DNA of 64,000 bases from Cyclobacteriaceae bacterium. GTDB lineage: Bacteria > Bacteroidota > Bacteroidia > Cytophagales > Cyclobacteriaceae. Numbering within the stretch: position 1 is the stretch's first letter; each line of letters opens with the position of its first letter. The stretch lies in assembly GCA_016787665.1 (NCBI GenBank), contig JAEUUC010000011.1, positions 248,001-312,000 of the forward strand. Direction: 5' to 3'. Of the stretch, positions 51,278-60,035 are shown piece by piece. A model generated the notes under the pieces. It had not been told where the DNA came from. It ran no database searches and saw nothing but the letters and a program-made list of their open reading frames with translations. Made by a program: the position numbers and the translations under genes.

Positions 51278-51839
51278 TATCAGCAACGAAGAGCTGAACG
51301 AACTGCCACTGGGCATGTTCACCGGAAAAGTAGTTGTAGTCCAGGAGGCCGCGCGCATCAAAAAGATTCTGCCCGAACTGTACGACCAGGAAATGCTCGG
51401 CTTTGATACCGAGACCAAGCCTGTTTTTGTACGGGGCCACTCCAATAAAGTAGCGTTGCTGCAATTGGCATTGCCGGAAAAAGTTTTCCTCATCCGGCTG
51501 CAGCAAACCGGCATGACGGATGAGTTGGCCGAATTTCTCGAATCAGCGGCCATTGAAAAAGCAGGAGTGGCGATTCGCGATGACCTGGTAGCCCTGAAAA
51601 AACTCCGGTCGTTTAACCCCGGTGGCTTTGTCGAAATCACACACCTGACCAAGTCGGTTGGCCTGGAGGCCGAGAGTGTAAAAAAGTTAACCGGCTTGCT
51701 GCTGGGGTTCCGAATTTCGAAAAGCGCACAAACCAGTAACTGGGAGGCACCTACACTCACGGAAAAGCAAATTCAATATGCCGCCACCGATGCCTGGGTG
51801 TGCCTGGAGATTTTCAGAAGGTTGCGCGCGTTGCGTTAA
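51252..51839 (+). CDS. 3'-5' exonuclease, DEDDy type
   Basis: A 195-residue single-domain exonuclease of the RNase D/WRN type. The four acidic residues and Tyr are seen: GFDTETKP (Asp, Glu), AIRDDLVAL (Asp), and [14 protein letters not shown] (Tyr, Asp). [20 protein letters not shown] is the second strand pair. It has no HRDC domain, so it is not full RNase D. The start lies inside the end of nhaC (26-base overlap) and the end shares TTAA with the MFS gene. Confidence 0.88.
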   Translation: MTKPPLKSNISNEELNELPLGMFTGKVVVVQEAARIKKILPELYDQEMLGFDTETKPVFVRGHSNKVALLQLALPEKVFLIRLQQTGMTDELAEFLESAAIEKAGVAIRDDLVALKKLRSFNPGGFVEITHLTKSVGLEAESVKKLTGLLLGFRISKSAQTSNWEAPTLTEKQIQYAATDAWVCLEIFRRLRALR

Positions 51840-53065
51840 GTTTCCTTTTTGGCGGCCAGGTAGCTTTTGAGCGTACGCCTCGCCAGTAACGTGCTGATGA
51901 GCGTGAGAACGGCACCCAACAGCATGGCCGCACCCGGAAAGTATACGGGTGCATCGGTGTCGGTGAAAAAGGCAAAAAGATTGTTCATCAGGGGTGGCCC
52001 AATAATCGAAGCCAGGCTCATCAGGCTCGTGAACCCGCCTTGCAATTCGCCCTGGGCATTGGGCGGCACAGCCGAGGACATGATTCCCTGCAGGGCCGGG
52101 CCGGCAATTCCACCCAGGCAATAGACCACCGTGAAGGCGTACATCATCCAGCTTTGCGTGGCGAAGGCATACAACAGGAATCCGGCTGCATACAATGCCA
52201 GCCCGGCATAGACACTCCGCTCCTGCCCCCAGGCCGGAATAATTTTTCGAATGAGAAATCCCTGGACGAACGCGAACACTATGCCCACGACACCTAACGA
52301 AATACCAATCAGTTTTTCCGACCAGCCGAATTTTTCTATCGTGTAGTAACTCCAGTTGCTTTGCACCGCGTGTGACGAAATGTAAACCAGCGCCAGGGCA
52401 AGCAATAACCCGGCAATAACCGGATACTGCCACAGCCGCAGGAGCGTGCCGGCCGGGTTAGCCCGCTTCCATTCAAATCGTCTGCGGTTTTCCGGTTTTA
52501 GTGATTCTGGCAAAATGAAATATCCATACAGCCAGTTCAGGAACGTGAGCGTGGCTGCAGCATAAAAAGGCGTGCGAGGCCCGAGGGCACCCAGGAATCC
52601 ACCAATCACCGGCCCGAGGATAAAGCCAAGCCCAAAGGCCGCCCCGATAATACCAAAGTTCTGCGCGCGTGTCTCGGGCGTACTGATGTCGGCAATGTAG
52701 GCTCCGGCAGTGGTAAAACTCGCGCCCATGGCTCCGGCAATTACCCGCCCGACAAACAGCCAGCCATAGGTTGGCGCCAGAGCCAAAAACAGATAGTCAA
52801 GACCAAACCCGAATAACGAGGCCAGCAACACGGGCCTGCGCCCAAACCGGTCGCTCAGGCCGCCCATCACCGGTGCACAGAAAAACTGCGTAATGGCATA
52901 GGCAGCCACCAGCCAACCGCCAAAGGTTGCGGCCTCTGCCACGGTGCCGCCCGTTAACTCCTGAATAAGCCTGGGCATAACCGGTATGATGATACCGAGC
53001 CCCGTAACATCGATCAGCAGCGTAATAAAAATAAAAACCAAGGCGGGGCTACGGGCAGGCTTCAT
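51836..53065 (-). CDS. MFS transporter, TCR/Tet-type drug/H+ antiporter family
   Basis: A 409-residue protein with twelve helices. ATG 53065 ([20 protein letters not shown]) is chosen over 53122. [16 protein letters not shown], the motif [40 protein letters not shown] and [17 protein letters not shown] (motif C of antiporters) place it with the tetracycline-efflux-like branch of the MFS. Chromosomal members export various small molecules; resistance to a drug cannot be called. It stands alone. Confidence 0.88.
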   Translation of the reverse strand: MKPARSPALVFIFITLLIDVTGLGIIIPVMPRLIQELTGGTVAEAATFGGWLVAAYAITQFFCAPVMGGLSDRFGRRPVLLASLFGFGLDYLFLALAPTYGWLFVGRVIAGAMGASFTTAGAYIADISTPETRAQNFGIIGAAFGLGFILGPVIGGFLGALGPRTPFYAAATLTFLNWLYGYFILPESLKPENRRRFEWKRANPAGTLLRLWQYPVIAGLLLALALVYISSHAVQSNWSYYTIEKFGWSEKLIGISLGVVGIVFAFVQGFLIRKIIPAWGQERSVYAGLALYAAGFLLYAFATQSWMMYAFTVVYCLGGIAGPALQGIMSSAVPPNAQGELQGGFTSLMSLASIIGPPLMNNLFAFFTDTDAPVYFPGAAMLLGAVLTLISTLLARRTLKSYLAAKKET

Positions 53066-53221
53066 GGGATAGGGCAAGGTATTGAATTTTGCTTCAATTT
53101 GGCTGAGTCTGAAACACGCCAATGTCGTTTTCCGTCTATGGAAAGAAAATTAGCGGGGCGTGCAACCTTTGGGACCCAACCCCGGTCTTTTCACAACATT
53201 ATCAAAAAACCCATTGTGGAT

Positions 53222-54034
53222 ATGAAAAAGCTATCACTCCTGTTGTTCTGTCTGCTGCTTGCCTTTGCCGGATTGGCGCAAAAGCGCGAGCAACGAAATG
53301 TCAAAGACTTCACCAAGGTCTCTTTCGGAGTCCCTGGCACGTGTGAAGTGACCCAGGGCAACACGTTTAAAGTCGAGTTGGAAGGCGACCCCGGCATTTT
53401 GGAGAAAATAGAGACGCGGGTAGAGGGTAATCGACTGATCATTGGCACGGGCGATCGGTGGAACAATTGGCGCTGGAACTCGAATGATCGTATTCGGGCG
53501 TTTGTAACCTTGCCGGTGGTTGACGGCCTGAGCGTGGGCGGCTCAGGTAGTCTGATCGCAAAAAGTAAAATCAATTCAGACAATCTTGACCTCCAAGTCA
53601 GCGGATCCGGCTCGCTCGAGGCAACAGCCGATGTAAAAGGCCGGCTGGGTGCCGATGTGTCGGGATCTGGCGAACTTGATGTTAACGGCACTGCCGGAAG
53701 CGTAGACAGCGATGTGAGCGGCTCAGGCAAAGCCCGGGTAGCGTGCACCATTCGCGACCGTGCCTCGTTTGGCATTTCCGGCTCGGGAAAAATTGAGGCC
53801 GAAGGCACAGCCCGGGAAGTGCGTGCCGAAATCAGCGGTTCGGGAAAAGTCTTGGCCGCAGGCCTGGTGACGGATGAGTGCGAAGTGCGCATTAGCGGAT
53901 CTGGAGATGTGGAGATTCACGTGAACAAGGAGCTTGACGCCACGATCAGCGGCAGCGGCAGCGTAGCCTACAAAGGAAATCCGCAACACGTAAACAGCAA
54001 TGCCTCCGGTAGCGGCTCGGTTCGCAAAATGTAA
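53222..54034 (+). CDS. GIN-domain (DUF2807) exported repeat protein
   Basis: A 270-residue protein with a signal peptide (MKKLSLLLFCLLLAFAGLAQ), so ATG 53222 is preferred over 53099. The head GIN domain starts VKDFTKVSFGVPGTCEVTQG, and the rest is a stack of short beta-coils each ending in SGSG (more than ten copies). The family is Bacteroidota-rich and presumed a surface or periplasmic beta-solenoid; some are called head-GIN auto-transporter adhesins. No T9SS tail or lipobox is seen. A terminator follows at 54060. Confidence 0.85.
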   Translation: MKKLSLLLFCLLLAFAGLAQKREQRNVKDFTKVSFGVPGTCEVTQGNTFKVELEGDPGILEKIETRVEGNRLIIGTGDRWNNWRWNSNDRIRAFVTLPVVDGLSVGGSGSLIAKSKINSDNLDLQVSGSGSLEATADVKGRLGADVSGSGELDVNGTAGSVDSDVSGSGKARVACTIRDRASFGISGSGKIEAEGTAREVRAEISGSGKVLAAGLVTDECEVRISGSGDVEIHVNKELDATISGSGSVAYKGNPQHVNSNASGSGSVRKM

Positions 54035-54056
54035 TCTGCCTCAGAACCTTCATTTG

Positions 54057-54080
54057 AAAAGCGGCAATGCCGCTTTTTTT
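54057..54080 (+). terminator. Rho-independent terminator after the GIN-domain gene
   Basis: AAAAGCGG (54057-54064) and CCGCTTTT (54070-54077) form an 8-base stem with a 5-base loop, running into a T-tract to 54080. It separates the GIN-domain gene from mgtC. Confidence 0.8.
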
Positions 54081-54084
54081 GTTT

Positions 54085-54092
54085 TACCTTCG
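54085..54092 (+). promoter_or_regulatory. Probable -7 box of the MgtC-type gene
   Basis: TACCTTCG matches TAnnTTTG at seven of eight positions and lies 15 bases before ATG 54108, just after the terminator. Confidence 0.4.
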
Positions 54093-54107
54093 GTCAAAGT
54101 GTAAACT

Positions 54108-54746
54108 ATGGATATCTCGTTTGATCTGGAACTTGGCCTTCGACTGCTGATTTCCTTTGCGATTGGTACGGCCATCGGCCTCGAGCGTGAGTACCGCAGC
54201 AAGGCAGCGGGGCTACGCACCATGATCATGATTTGTGTGGGCTCCACCGTGTTCACGGAAATTTCGATAGCCTTGGGCGGAAATACAGCCGATCGCATTG
54301 CCTCCAACATTGTGACGGGAGTCGGCTTCCTGGGCGCTGGTGTCATTTTCAAAGATGGATTGAATGTGAGCGGCCTCACAACCGCTACCACCATTTGGAT
54401 CTCAGCCGCGCTCGGTATGGCCGTAGGTGCCGGAGAGTACTTTATTGCCATCGTCACCACCGGGGTAGTGGTCGTGGTGTTGAGTTTGTTTAATCGCGTT
54501 CAGGAGTTTGTTGAACGTCTTCATCATGCCCGCGTTTACCGCATTTGTTTTGGGAAATCAATCGAGCTCAGCGATACGATTAACGACTGGCTGACCAATC
54601 AAAAACTCCGCTTCAAAAAGAAAAAGCTGATCAAAGAACGTGATCAGCTGGTGTTGGTCTACGAAATCTATGGCTCAGAAAAAAAACTGGATGACTTCAC
54701 AGCCTTTCTTCAAAAAGATGACCGCGTACTATCCTATGAGTTTTGA
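54108..54746 (+). CDS. MgtC/SapB-family membrane protein
   Basis: A 212-residue protein. The first 130 residues contain the MgtC/SapB membrane domain: ATAIGLEREYRSKAAGLRTM-type motif, MICVGSTVFTEIS, IVTGVGFLGAGVIFKDGL, and TTATTIWISAALGMAVGAG. The C-terminal cytoplasmic part (from about 140) is ACT-like in other members. Roles include Mg2+ homeostasis and membrane-potential control. It overlaps the lysoplasmalogenase gene tail to tail by 13 bases. Confidence 0.88.
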   Translation: MDISFDLELGLRLLISFAIGTAIGLEREYRSKAAGLRTMIMICVGSTVFTEISIALGGNTADRIASNIVTGVGFLGAGVIFKDGLNVSGLTTATTIWISAALGMAVGAGEYFIAIVTTGVVVVVLSLFNRVQEFVERLHHARVYRICFGKSIELSDTINDWLTNQKLRFKKKKLIKERDQLVLVYEIYGSEKKLDDFTAFLQKDDRVLSYEF

Positions 54747-55402
54747 CTAGTGTGCTGCCGCAGCCCAGCGACAATCAGGTATTGTGCGCCCAGATAGGTG
54801 GTCATAACCCACACCCCGCTGAGGGGCAGCGGATCCAGAAATTTATTCACGGCCAGGAGCGAGTCCGAGATCATAAATAGTATTGCTCCCACCATTACGT
54901 AAGAAAAACTGGTGGGGGTTGTAAATCCTTTACGGTAGGCCGCTTGTATCACCATCAGCGAAATAACAAAAGCGTACACCATCACGGGCACCAGCAGACC
55001 TCCCAACGCGGGGCGCAGCACGGTCACCAAAAGGCTTGCCAGTAAAAGTATGGGCAGCGCAATCCGGAGCTGGGCAGGTTTGCTGAAGGGTTCCGCCATG
55101 CCGGCCGTGCGATGTTCGCGATACGCGATCACATAGGCCAGATGACCGAGTAGAAAAGCCCCCAGCCCGAACATGAAATAAAGTTCACCTGAAAACATCA
55201 GGGCTACATCACCCAGCCAGCCCAGCCCAAGGCCCGCGACCACCCAACGCGACCAACGCCTGTTACCGGCCAGATATCCAGCCAATACCACCGGCATCAA
55301 GAGGGGCTTTGTTGCGGCAGATAACATCGGGACGCCAAACGCATGGCCCGCAACATGAACCAACGACAACCCCGCGAAGGCCATCAACCATGACTTTTTC
55401 AT
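54734..55402 (-). CDS. Lysoplasmalogenase (YhhN family)
   Basis: A 222-residue membrane protein with about seven helices. The YhhN/TMEM86 motifs are KPLLMPVVLAGYL, GWLGDVALMF, and FMFGLGAFLLGHLAY-VIAYR (spaced as in the family), with SDSLLAVNKF near the end. TMEM86B cleaves the vinyl-ether bond of lysoplasmalogens; bacterial members are largely untested. It is the last gene of a minus-strand run and overlaps the MFS gene by four bases. Confidence 0.82.
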   Translation of the reverse strand: MKKSWLMAFAGLSLVHVAGHAFGVPMLSAATKPLLMPVVLAGYLAGNRRWSRWVVAGLGLGWLGDVALMFSGELYFMFGLGAFLLGHLAYVIAYREHRTAGMAEPFSKPAQLRIALPILLLASLLVTVLRPALGGLLVPVMVYAFVISLMVIQAAYRKGFTTPTSFSYVMVGAILFMISDSLLAVNKFLDPLPLSGVWVMTTYLGAQYLIVAGLRQHTSQNS

Positions 55403-56571
55403 ACGGCTTGTTGAAGTTTATCTTTATACGACTTCACCAAAAACACAAAAGAAAAAAGACTGAGGACAGCACTCGTAAGGAACGCATGGGAAGCATTCTC
55501 GATTTCCGTACCGGCCCACCAGCCCGTCACCATGGCACCGAGAAAAATACCAAACTCCATAAAGATATAAAGTGATGCTACACCTTTCCCTTTGTGGGCC
55601 GGATCGCTCAGATCCGTAGCCCACGCCAGCAACGTGGGAGACGTGGCACCTTGCGCAAGGCCATACAATACCATTCCGATAATCAATTGAATTTTGGTCT
55701 CCGCCATCGCAATAACAATCATCGACAAAATGACCAAACCGGTAGACACCCGGAGTACCGCCACACGACCGACACGGTCACTGGTTTTGCCGGCCAACAG
55801 CCGGATCACCAGAGATGCGACCGTAAAATAGGTGAACAACAATCCTTTGTTCTCTATGCCCATACTTCTTCCCATGTCGGGGATGAGGGTAAAAGCCGCG
55901 CCATAGGAAAAAGCAGTGAGACACATGACGAGACTGGGCGCAATCACCCGCGGTTCGAACAAATCCTTTCGCTGAATTTTCAAGGCATCCGTGTTGAAGC
56001 GCTGTTTGGTTTCGAGTGTTTCGCGAATGTTGACGACAATCAACACAGAGAGCAAGGCCAGGGCCGAAGAGGTAAAGAACATCGCATCAACCGAAAAATA
56101 GGTAGCGACAAATCCGCCCAGCGCGGGGCCGCAGGCCATACCCAGCGTGCCGGCAGTGCCCAGGTAGCCCACCGCTTCGCCTCTTCGTTCGGCCGGAATG
56201 ATATCCGACAAGTAGGCTGTTTGTCCGGTGGGCGTGAAGCCCGTGGAAAATCCATGCACTAAACGCAAGAATAAAAATCCCCAAACCGAAGTGAGCACCG
56301 GATAGATCAAACTGCACACCAGGCAGACGATGGAACCAAACATAATTACCGGTACACGCCCGATTCGATCGGCCAGCTTGCCGCTGAACGGGCGGGAAGC
56401 CATAGCGGTGATGGTAAACAAGCCTATGATAAAGCCCTTGTACTCCTCCCCGCCCAAACTGCTGAGATAAGCCGGCAACTCAGGGATTAACATGTTAAAA
56501 CTCGCAAAGAACAGCAGCGAGCTGGTGCAGAGCAGCCAGAACTGGGAAGAATAAATCGAGCGGGAGGACAC
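55399..56571 (-). CDS. MFS transporter
   Basis: A 390-residue twelve-helix transporter. The start is a GTG at 56571 that follows the prfB TGA by one base; the longer frame to 56664 lies inside prfB. LFFASFNMLIPELPAYLSSL, motif A GKLADRIGRVPVIMF, GFSTGFTPTGQTAYLSDIIP and GTAGTLGMACGPALGGFV indicate an efflux-type (DHA1-like) member. The substrate is unknown. Translation is probably coupled to prfB. Confidence 0.85.
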   Translation of the reverse strand: MSSRSIYSSQFWLLCTSSLLFFASFNMLIPELPAYLSSLGGEEYKGFIIGLFTITAMASRPFSGKLADRIGRVPVIMFGSIVCLVCSLIYPVLTSVWGFLFLRLVHGFSTGFTPTGQTAYLSDIIPAERRGEAVGYLGTAGTLGMACGPALGGFVATYFSVDAMFFTSSALALLSVLIVVNIRETLETKQRFNTDALKIQRKDLFEPRVIAPSLVMCLTAFSYGAAFTLIPDMGRSMGIENKGLLFTYFTVASLVIRLLAGKTSDRVGRVAVLRVSTGLVILSMIVIAMAETKIQLIIGMVLYGLAQGATSPTLLAWATDLSDPAHKGKGVASLYIFMEFGIFLGAMVTGWWAGTEIENASHAFLTSAVLSLFSFVFLVKSYKDKLQQAV

Positions 56572-56572
56572 G

Positions 56573-57677
56573 TCAGGACGAAACTTGGGTGCGCGACTCC
56601 TGATCTTCGAGCAGGTAGGCTTTGATAAAGTCATCCAAATCACCATCCAACACGTTTTGCGCATCGTGGCGTTCTACCCCTGTACGCGCATCCTTCACCA
56701 GTTTGTATGGATGAAGCACATAATTGCGGATCTGCGAACCGAAGTCAATCTTCATCTTACCTGCCTCAATCTTGTCTCGCTCGGCATTCCGCTTCTCCAT
56801 CTCCACCTGGTACAGCTTTGACTTCAGCATTTGCATGGCGCGTTCGCGGTTAGCGTGCTGAGATCGTTCTACCTGACAAACAATGACAATGCCGGTGGGC
56901 TTATGCGTAAGCTGCACTTTGGTTTCCACTTTGTTCACGTTCTGGCCGCCTGCACCACCCGAACGGGATGTCTGGATCTCGACATCAGCCGGGTTTATTT
57001 CAATTTGTATGGAGTCATCCACCTTTGGGTAGACGAACACGGAAGCAAATGACGTATGTCTGCGCTGGTTGCTGTCGAAGGGAGAGATGCGCACCAGGCG
57101 ATGCACACCAATTTCCGATTTCAATTTTCCGTAAGCAAAAGGCCCTTCAATCTCCAATGTGGCCGATTTGATGCCCGCTACTTCACCGGCCTGGTAGTCA
57201 ATTTGGGACACCTTGTAGCCGTTCTTTTCGCCCCACATGATGTACATGCGGTTGAGCATATCGGCCCAGTCGTTGCTCTCTGTTCCGCCTGCCCCGGGGT
57301 TAATCTCCAGCACGGCACTCAGTTGATCTTCCTCGCGGCTCAGCATCTTTTTGAACTCCAGATCTTCCACGGCTTTGGCAGCCCGCTCGAACTCGCGATC
57401 AACCTCTTCAGGCGTGGCCTCACCGGCCAGCGCAAATTCCTGGAGCACATCAACATCGTCCAGCAACTTGTTGACGTGGTCGTAGGCATCCGTCCAAACC
57501 TTTTTGGCGCGGATATTTTTCAAAATGGTTTCAGCTTGTTTGGGATTGTTCCAGAAGTCGGCCTGATGGGTAATCAGCTCTTCGTCTCGGATTTCTACGA
57601 TCTTGCGATCGTAGTCAAAGATACCTCCTCAAGGCAGCCACACGGGCCTTCAAGTCTTTCAATTGTTCTGCAGTCAT
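56573..57677 (-). CDS. prfB: Peptide chain release factor 2, programmed +1 frameshift
   Basis: RF2 is made by joining two frames. Twenty codons from ATG 57677 end in CTT TGA; skipping the T at 57617 continues in the frame of 57616-56573, giving 367 residues, the normal RF2 length. SPFDSNQRR carries the SPF tripeptide for UGA/UAA recognition, and [16 protein letters not shown] has the catalytic GGQ. The frameshift site AGGAGG-TAT-CTT-TGA-C is the standard autoregulatory one. It lies after the hypothetical gene at 57711 and just before the MFS gene, in one operon. Confidence 0.95.
57614..57629 (-). other. RF2 programmed frameshift site
   Basis: On the minus strand: AGGAGG (57629-57624), TAT, CTT (57620-57618), TGA (57617-57615), C. 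The internal Shine-Dalgarno-like AGGAGG three bases before CTT and the TGA-C context promote a +1 slip when RF2 is scarce. It matches the E. coli site apart from one base in the SD-like part. Confidence 0.95.
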
Positions 57678-57710
57678 AGTAAGTCAAGAAGCTACAAATA
57701 TAGCGATCCC

Positions 57711-58205
57711 TTAGTTCAATTTATAGAAACGTGATGTGTAATCAATCGTTCTCAAGACAATTCCCCCACCCACACGCTGGTACTTGCTTTTCGAGTAAAT
57801 CAAGATCAAGCCGGTACCTACCAGGGCTGCGGATGCCGTGACGACACCGGAGTCAATGCCTTCCTGCCCATCCACAATCAAGGTGTTCACCTGGTCAACC
57901 GCGAAATACAATACTCCGGCTGTTATCAACCCACGGCCGATCGTGGGCAACGCTCCCCGTCTGTGGCGTAGATTGATGCTTGCGATTTCCGGAAACGGGA
58001 TGGTGTCGTTGTTGGTAATAATGCTGAACTCTTCCAGCTCGTTGATGATGCCCTCGCGAAGCGAGCGATCTTTCATTTTGCAATAGATGTAGTCGCCTTC
58101 GGTAAGCCGACCGATCACACGGTCGCGTTTCAGCAACACCAGTTGTTCCTGACCCATCACGGGGATTGCAACAAAGAAAAAAAGGATAAACAAGGCGGCC
58201 GGCAT
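57711..58205 (-). CDS. Exported or membrane protein of unknown function
   Basis: A 164-residue protein with ATG 58205 (MPAALFILFFFVAIPVMGQ signal). The mature part has VLLKRDRVIGRLTEGDYIYC, SLREGIINELEEFSIITNND and FPEIASINLRHRR, a pattern seen in small Bacteroidota proteins, then a second hydrophobic region (RGLITAGVLYFAVDQV, ASAALVGTGLILIY). No family is recognised. It lies between ilvE and prfB on one strand with gaps of about 33 bases on each side. Confidence 0.65.
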   Translation of the reverse strand: MPAALFILFFFVAIPVMGQEQLVLLKRDRVIGRLTEGDYIYCKMKDRSLREGIINELEEFSIITNNDTIPFPEIASINLRHRRGALPTIGRGLITAGVLYFAVDQVNTLIVDGQEGIDSGVVTASAALVGTGLILIYSKSKYQRVGGGIVLRTIDYTSRFYKLN

Positions 58206-58238
58206 GCCGAAAAGGTACACGTTTTGAAACAAATAAAA

Positions 58239-59303
58239 TCAGACTTTGTGAATCCAACCAAACGGGTCGGGTTGTTGGCCACGCTTGATGGCATCCATCT
58301 CACGAAGCACACGGCCGGAGAATGGGCGCTCGCTCACGGGTGGAAGGTAGTAATCTGTTCCCTCGAAACCGATCAGTTCGATGGGCGCTATGGTAGCGGC
58401 TGTGCCAGCGCCAAAGGCTTCCTGCACACGCTTTTCCTTTAACGCGGCCAGCAACTCGTTAACCGATATTTTCCGCTCTTCCGTCTTCATGCCCCAGTGA
58501 CGGGCGAGTTTCAAAACACTATCGCGCGTAATACCGGCCAGGATGGAGTCGCTCAGAGCTGGGGTTACCAGCACGCCATCAATCACAAACATCACATTCA
58601 TGGTACCTGATTCTTCAATGTACTCATGATTCTTACCATCGGTCCAGATCAGTTGGTGATACCCTTTGTCTTGCGCCAACTTGGCCGGGTAAATTGCACC
58701 GCCATAATTCCCGCCAGCTTTGGCGTACCCCGTGCCCCCGGCAACAGCTCGCGTGTAATGCGTTTCGATACAAACTTTAACGGGAGTAGAATAATACGGG
58801 CCAACCGGGCAGTTAATGATCATGAATGTGAAATTCTCAGACGGCCGTATGCCGATGTACTCATCGGCTGAAAACAAGAACGGGCGTATGTACAGAGAAC
58901 CACCGGGCGTGTTCGGCACCCATTGGCGGTCGAGCGTAATTAAAGCGGTGAGTCCGTCCATGAAAATCTCTTCAGGTACTTGCGCCAGGCACATGCGCTC
59001 GGCTGAAATGTTGAGACGTTTCCAGTTGTCGAGCGGACGAAACAAATTGATTTCACCTGAGCCTCCGCGAAAGGCTTTCATGCCTTCGAAGATCGCTTGC
59101 CCATAATGGATGGCCGGTGTGGCCGGACTCATCGGCAAGTGACCATACGGAATGATGCGGAGATTCTTCCACTCGCCATTCCGGAAGTCAGCTACGAACA
59201 TGTGATCGGCAAATACTTTACCGAAGGGCACCATTGCAAAGTCCACCTCCGCTAGCCGGGAGGCGGCAGTCCGCTGTATGGCGATGGTCTGAGTTTCAAT
59301 CAT
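58239..59303 (-). CDS. ilvE: Branched-chain amino acid aminotransferase
   Basis: A 354-residue fold-type IV PLP enzyme making or breaking down leucine, isoleucine and valine. ATG 59303 (MIETQTIAIQRTAASRLAEV) is chosen over 59333. GQAIFEGMKAFRG, GGSLYIRPFLFSADEYIG, GYAKAGGNYGGAIYPAKLAQ (with the Schiff-base Lys), IEESGTMNVMFVIDG and GAGTAATIAPIELIG match the longer (eukaryote-like, BCAT2-type) IlvE. A 16-base palindrome overlaps its promoter. Confidence 0.93.
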   Translation of the reverse strand: MIETQTIAIQRTAASRLAEVDFAMVPFGKVFADHMFVADFRNGEWKNLRIIPYGHLPMSPATPAIHYGQAIFEGMKAFRGGSGEINLFRPLDNWKRLNISAERMCLAQVPEEIFMDGLTALITLDRQWVPNTPGGSLYIRPFLFSADEYIGIRPSENFTFMIINCPVGPYYSTPVKVCIETHYTRAVAGGTGYAKAGGNYGGAIYPAKLAQDKGYHQLIWTDGKNHEYIEESGTMNVMFVIDGVLVTPALSDSILAGITRDSVLKLARHWGMKTEERKISVNELLAALKEKRVQEAFGAGTAATIAPIELIGFEGTDYYLPPVSERPFSGRVLREMDAIKRGQQPDPFGWIHKV

Positions 59304-59317
59304 GATGGAAATTTCCC

Positions 59318-59325
59318 GAAAGATA
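59318..59325 (-). promoter_or_regulatory. Probable -7 box of ilvE
   Basis: On the minus strand TATCTTTC matches TAnnTTTG at seven of eight positions and ends 14 bases before the ATG at 59303. Confidence 0.4.
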
Positions 59326-59335
59326 AACGGCATAG

Positions 59336-59351
59336 GCTAACAATTGTTAGC
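59336..59351. promoter_or_regulatory. Perfect 16-base palindrome before ilvE
   Basis: GCTAACAATTGTTAGC reads the same on both strands. It lies ten bases upstream of the -7-like box of ilvE, over the spacer and -33 region, a usual place for a repressor site. Confidence 0.5.
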
Positions 59352-59381
59352 AAATAACACAAACCGCTGATTAAAAGCGCC

Positions 59382-60029
59382 TTAGATTTTAGCCAACCAC
59401 TGAGCGGTTACGGCAGCGAGGTCAGGCAACAGGTTTCTTTTGCCCGCTTTAAAGGAGTGGTCGGCACCCTGAAACCATTCCACGGTTGCCTGGGGCAGAT
59501 GCTGGATTACACTATTCAACAAATGGCCGGTGGCAAATTCATCACGTGTACCCTGCAGAAACAACATCGGCCGGGAAATTCTTTTCAGATGGTCGGCCCG
59601 GTCGGTGGCGGGTTTGCCGGGTGGGTGTAACGGAAATCCAAAAAATACGATCCCCTTTACCGCAGCATCAGGATGAGCCGCAAGCCATTGTGAGCTCATG
59701 CGCCCGCCAAATGATTTGCCGGAGAGAAACAGTGGCTTATCGGGAAACGCGGTTGCAGCCGCCTCCACGGCTGCCTCGATCACCGCGTGGGCCCGCGCTG
59801 GCAGATCGGGCCGCTTGCTGCCTTTCTCCATGTACAAAAAATTGAACCGAAGGGATGCCATTTGGTGCAACGCCAATTCATGAGCCAGCCCCTTGAGAAA
59901 AGGGTGATGCATACCTGCACCCGCTCCGTGGGCAAGGGTAAAAACGCCCAACAATCGCTGGGGAATAGTCCATTCAGCTGAAACCGACTCATCCCCAACC
60001 TTGAGGTTCACCTTTTCTACCCGCTGCAT
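59382..60029 (-). CDS. Alpha/beta hydrolase, dienelactone hydrolase/KANL3-like
   Basis: A 215-residue cytoplasmic hydrolase. The oxyanion loop is TLAHGAGAGMHHPFLKGLA, the nucleophile Ser is in SGKSFGGRMSSQWLA, the acid is in QGTRDEFATG, and the His is in FQGADHSFKAGKR. This pattern matches the KANL3/Tex30 branch common in bacteria, whose substrates are unknown. It lies six bases after the SusC-like gene and 78 bases before ilvE. Confidence 0.82.
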   Translation of the reverse strand: MQRVEKVNLKVGDESVSAEWTIPQRLLGVFTLAHGAGAGMHHPFLKGLAHELALHQMASLRFNFLYMEKGSKRPDLPARAHAVIEAAVEAAATAFPDKPLFLSGKSFGGRMSSQWLAAHPDAAVKGIVFFGFPLHPPGKPATDRADHLKRISRPMLFLQGTRDEFATGHLLNSVIQHLPQATVEWFQGADHSFKAGKRNLLPDLAAVTAQWLAKI

Positions 60030-60035
60030 GGTGAC

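Noticed and set aside
51836..53065. Tetracycline resistance gene
   Set aside because: Motifs fit the Tet-like MFS branch, but the gene is in a housekeeping context with no mobile element and substrate cannot be inferred.
53520..54030. CRISPR or DNA-level tandem repeat
   Set aside because: The repeats are SGSG coding units of a beta-solenoid with variable spacing and sequence; there are no uniform spacers.
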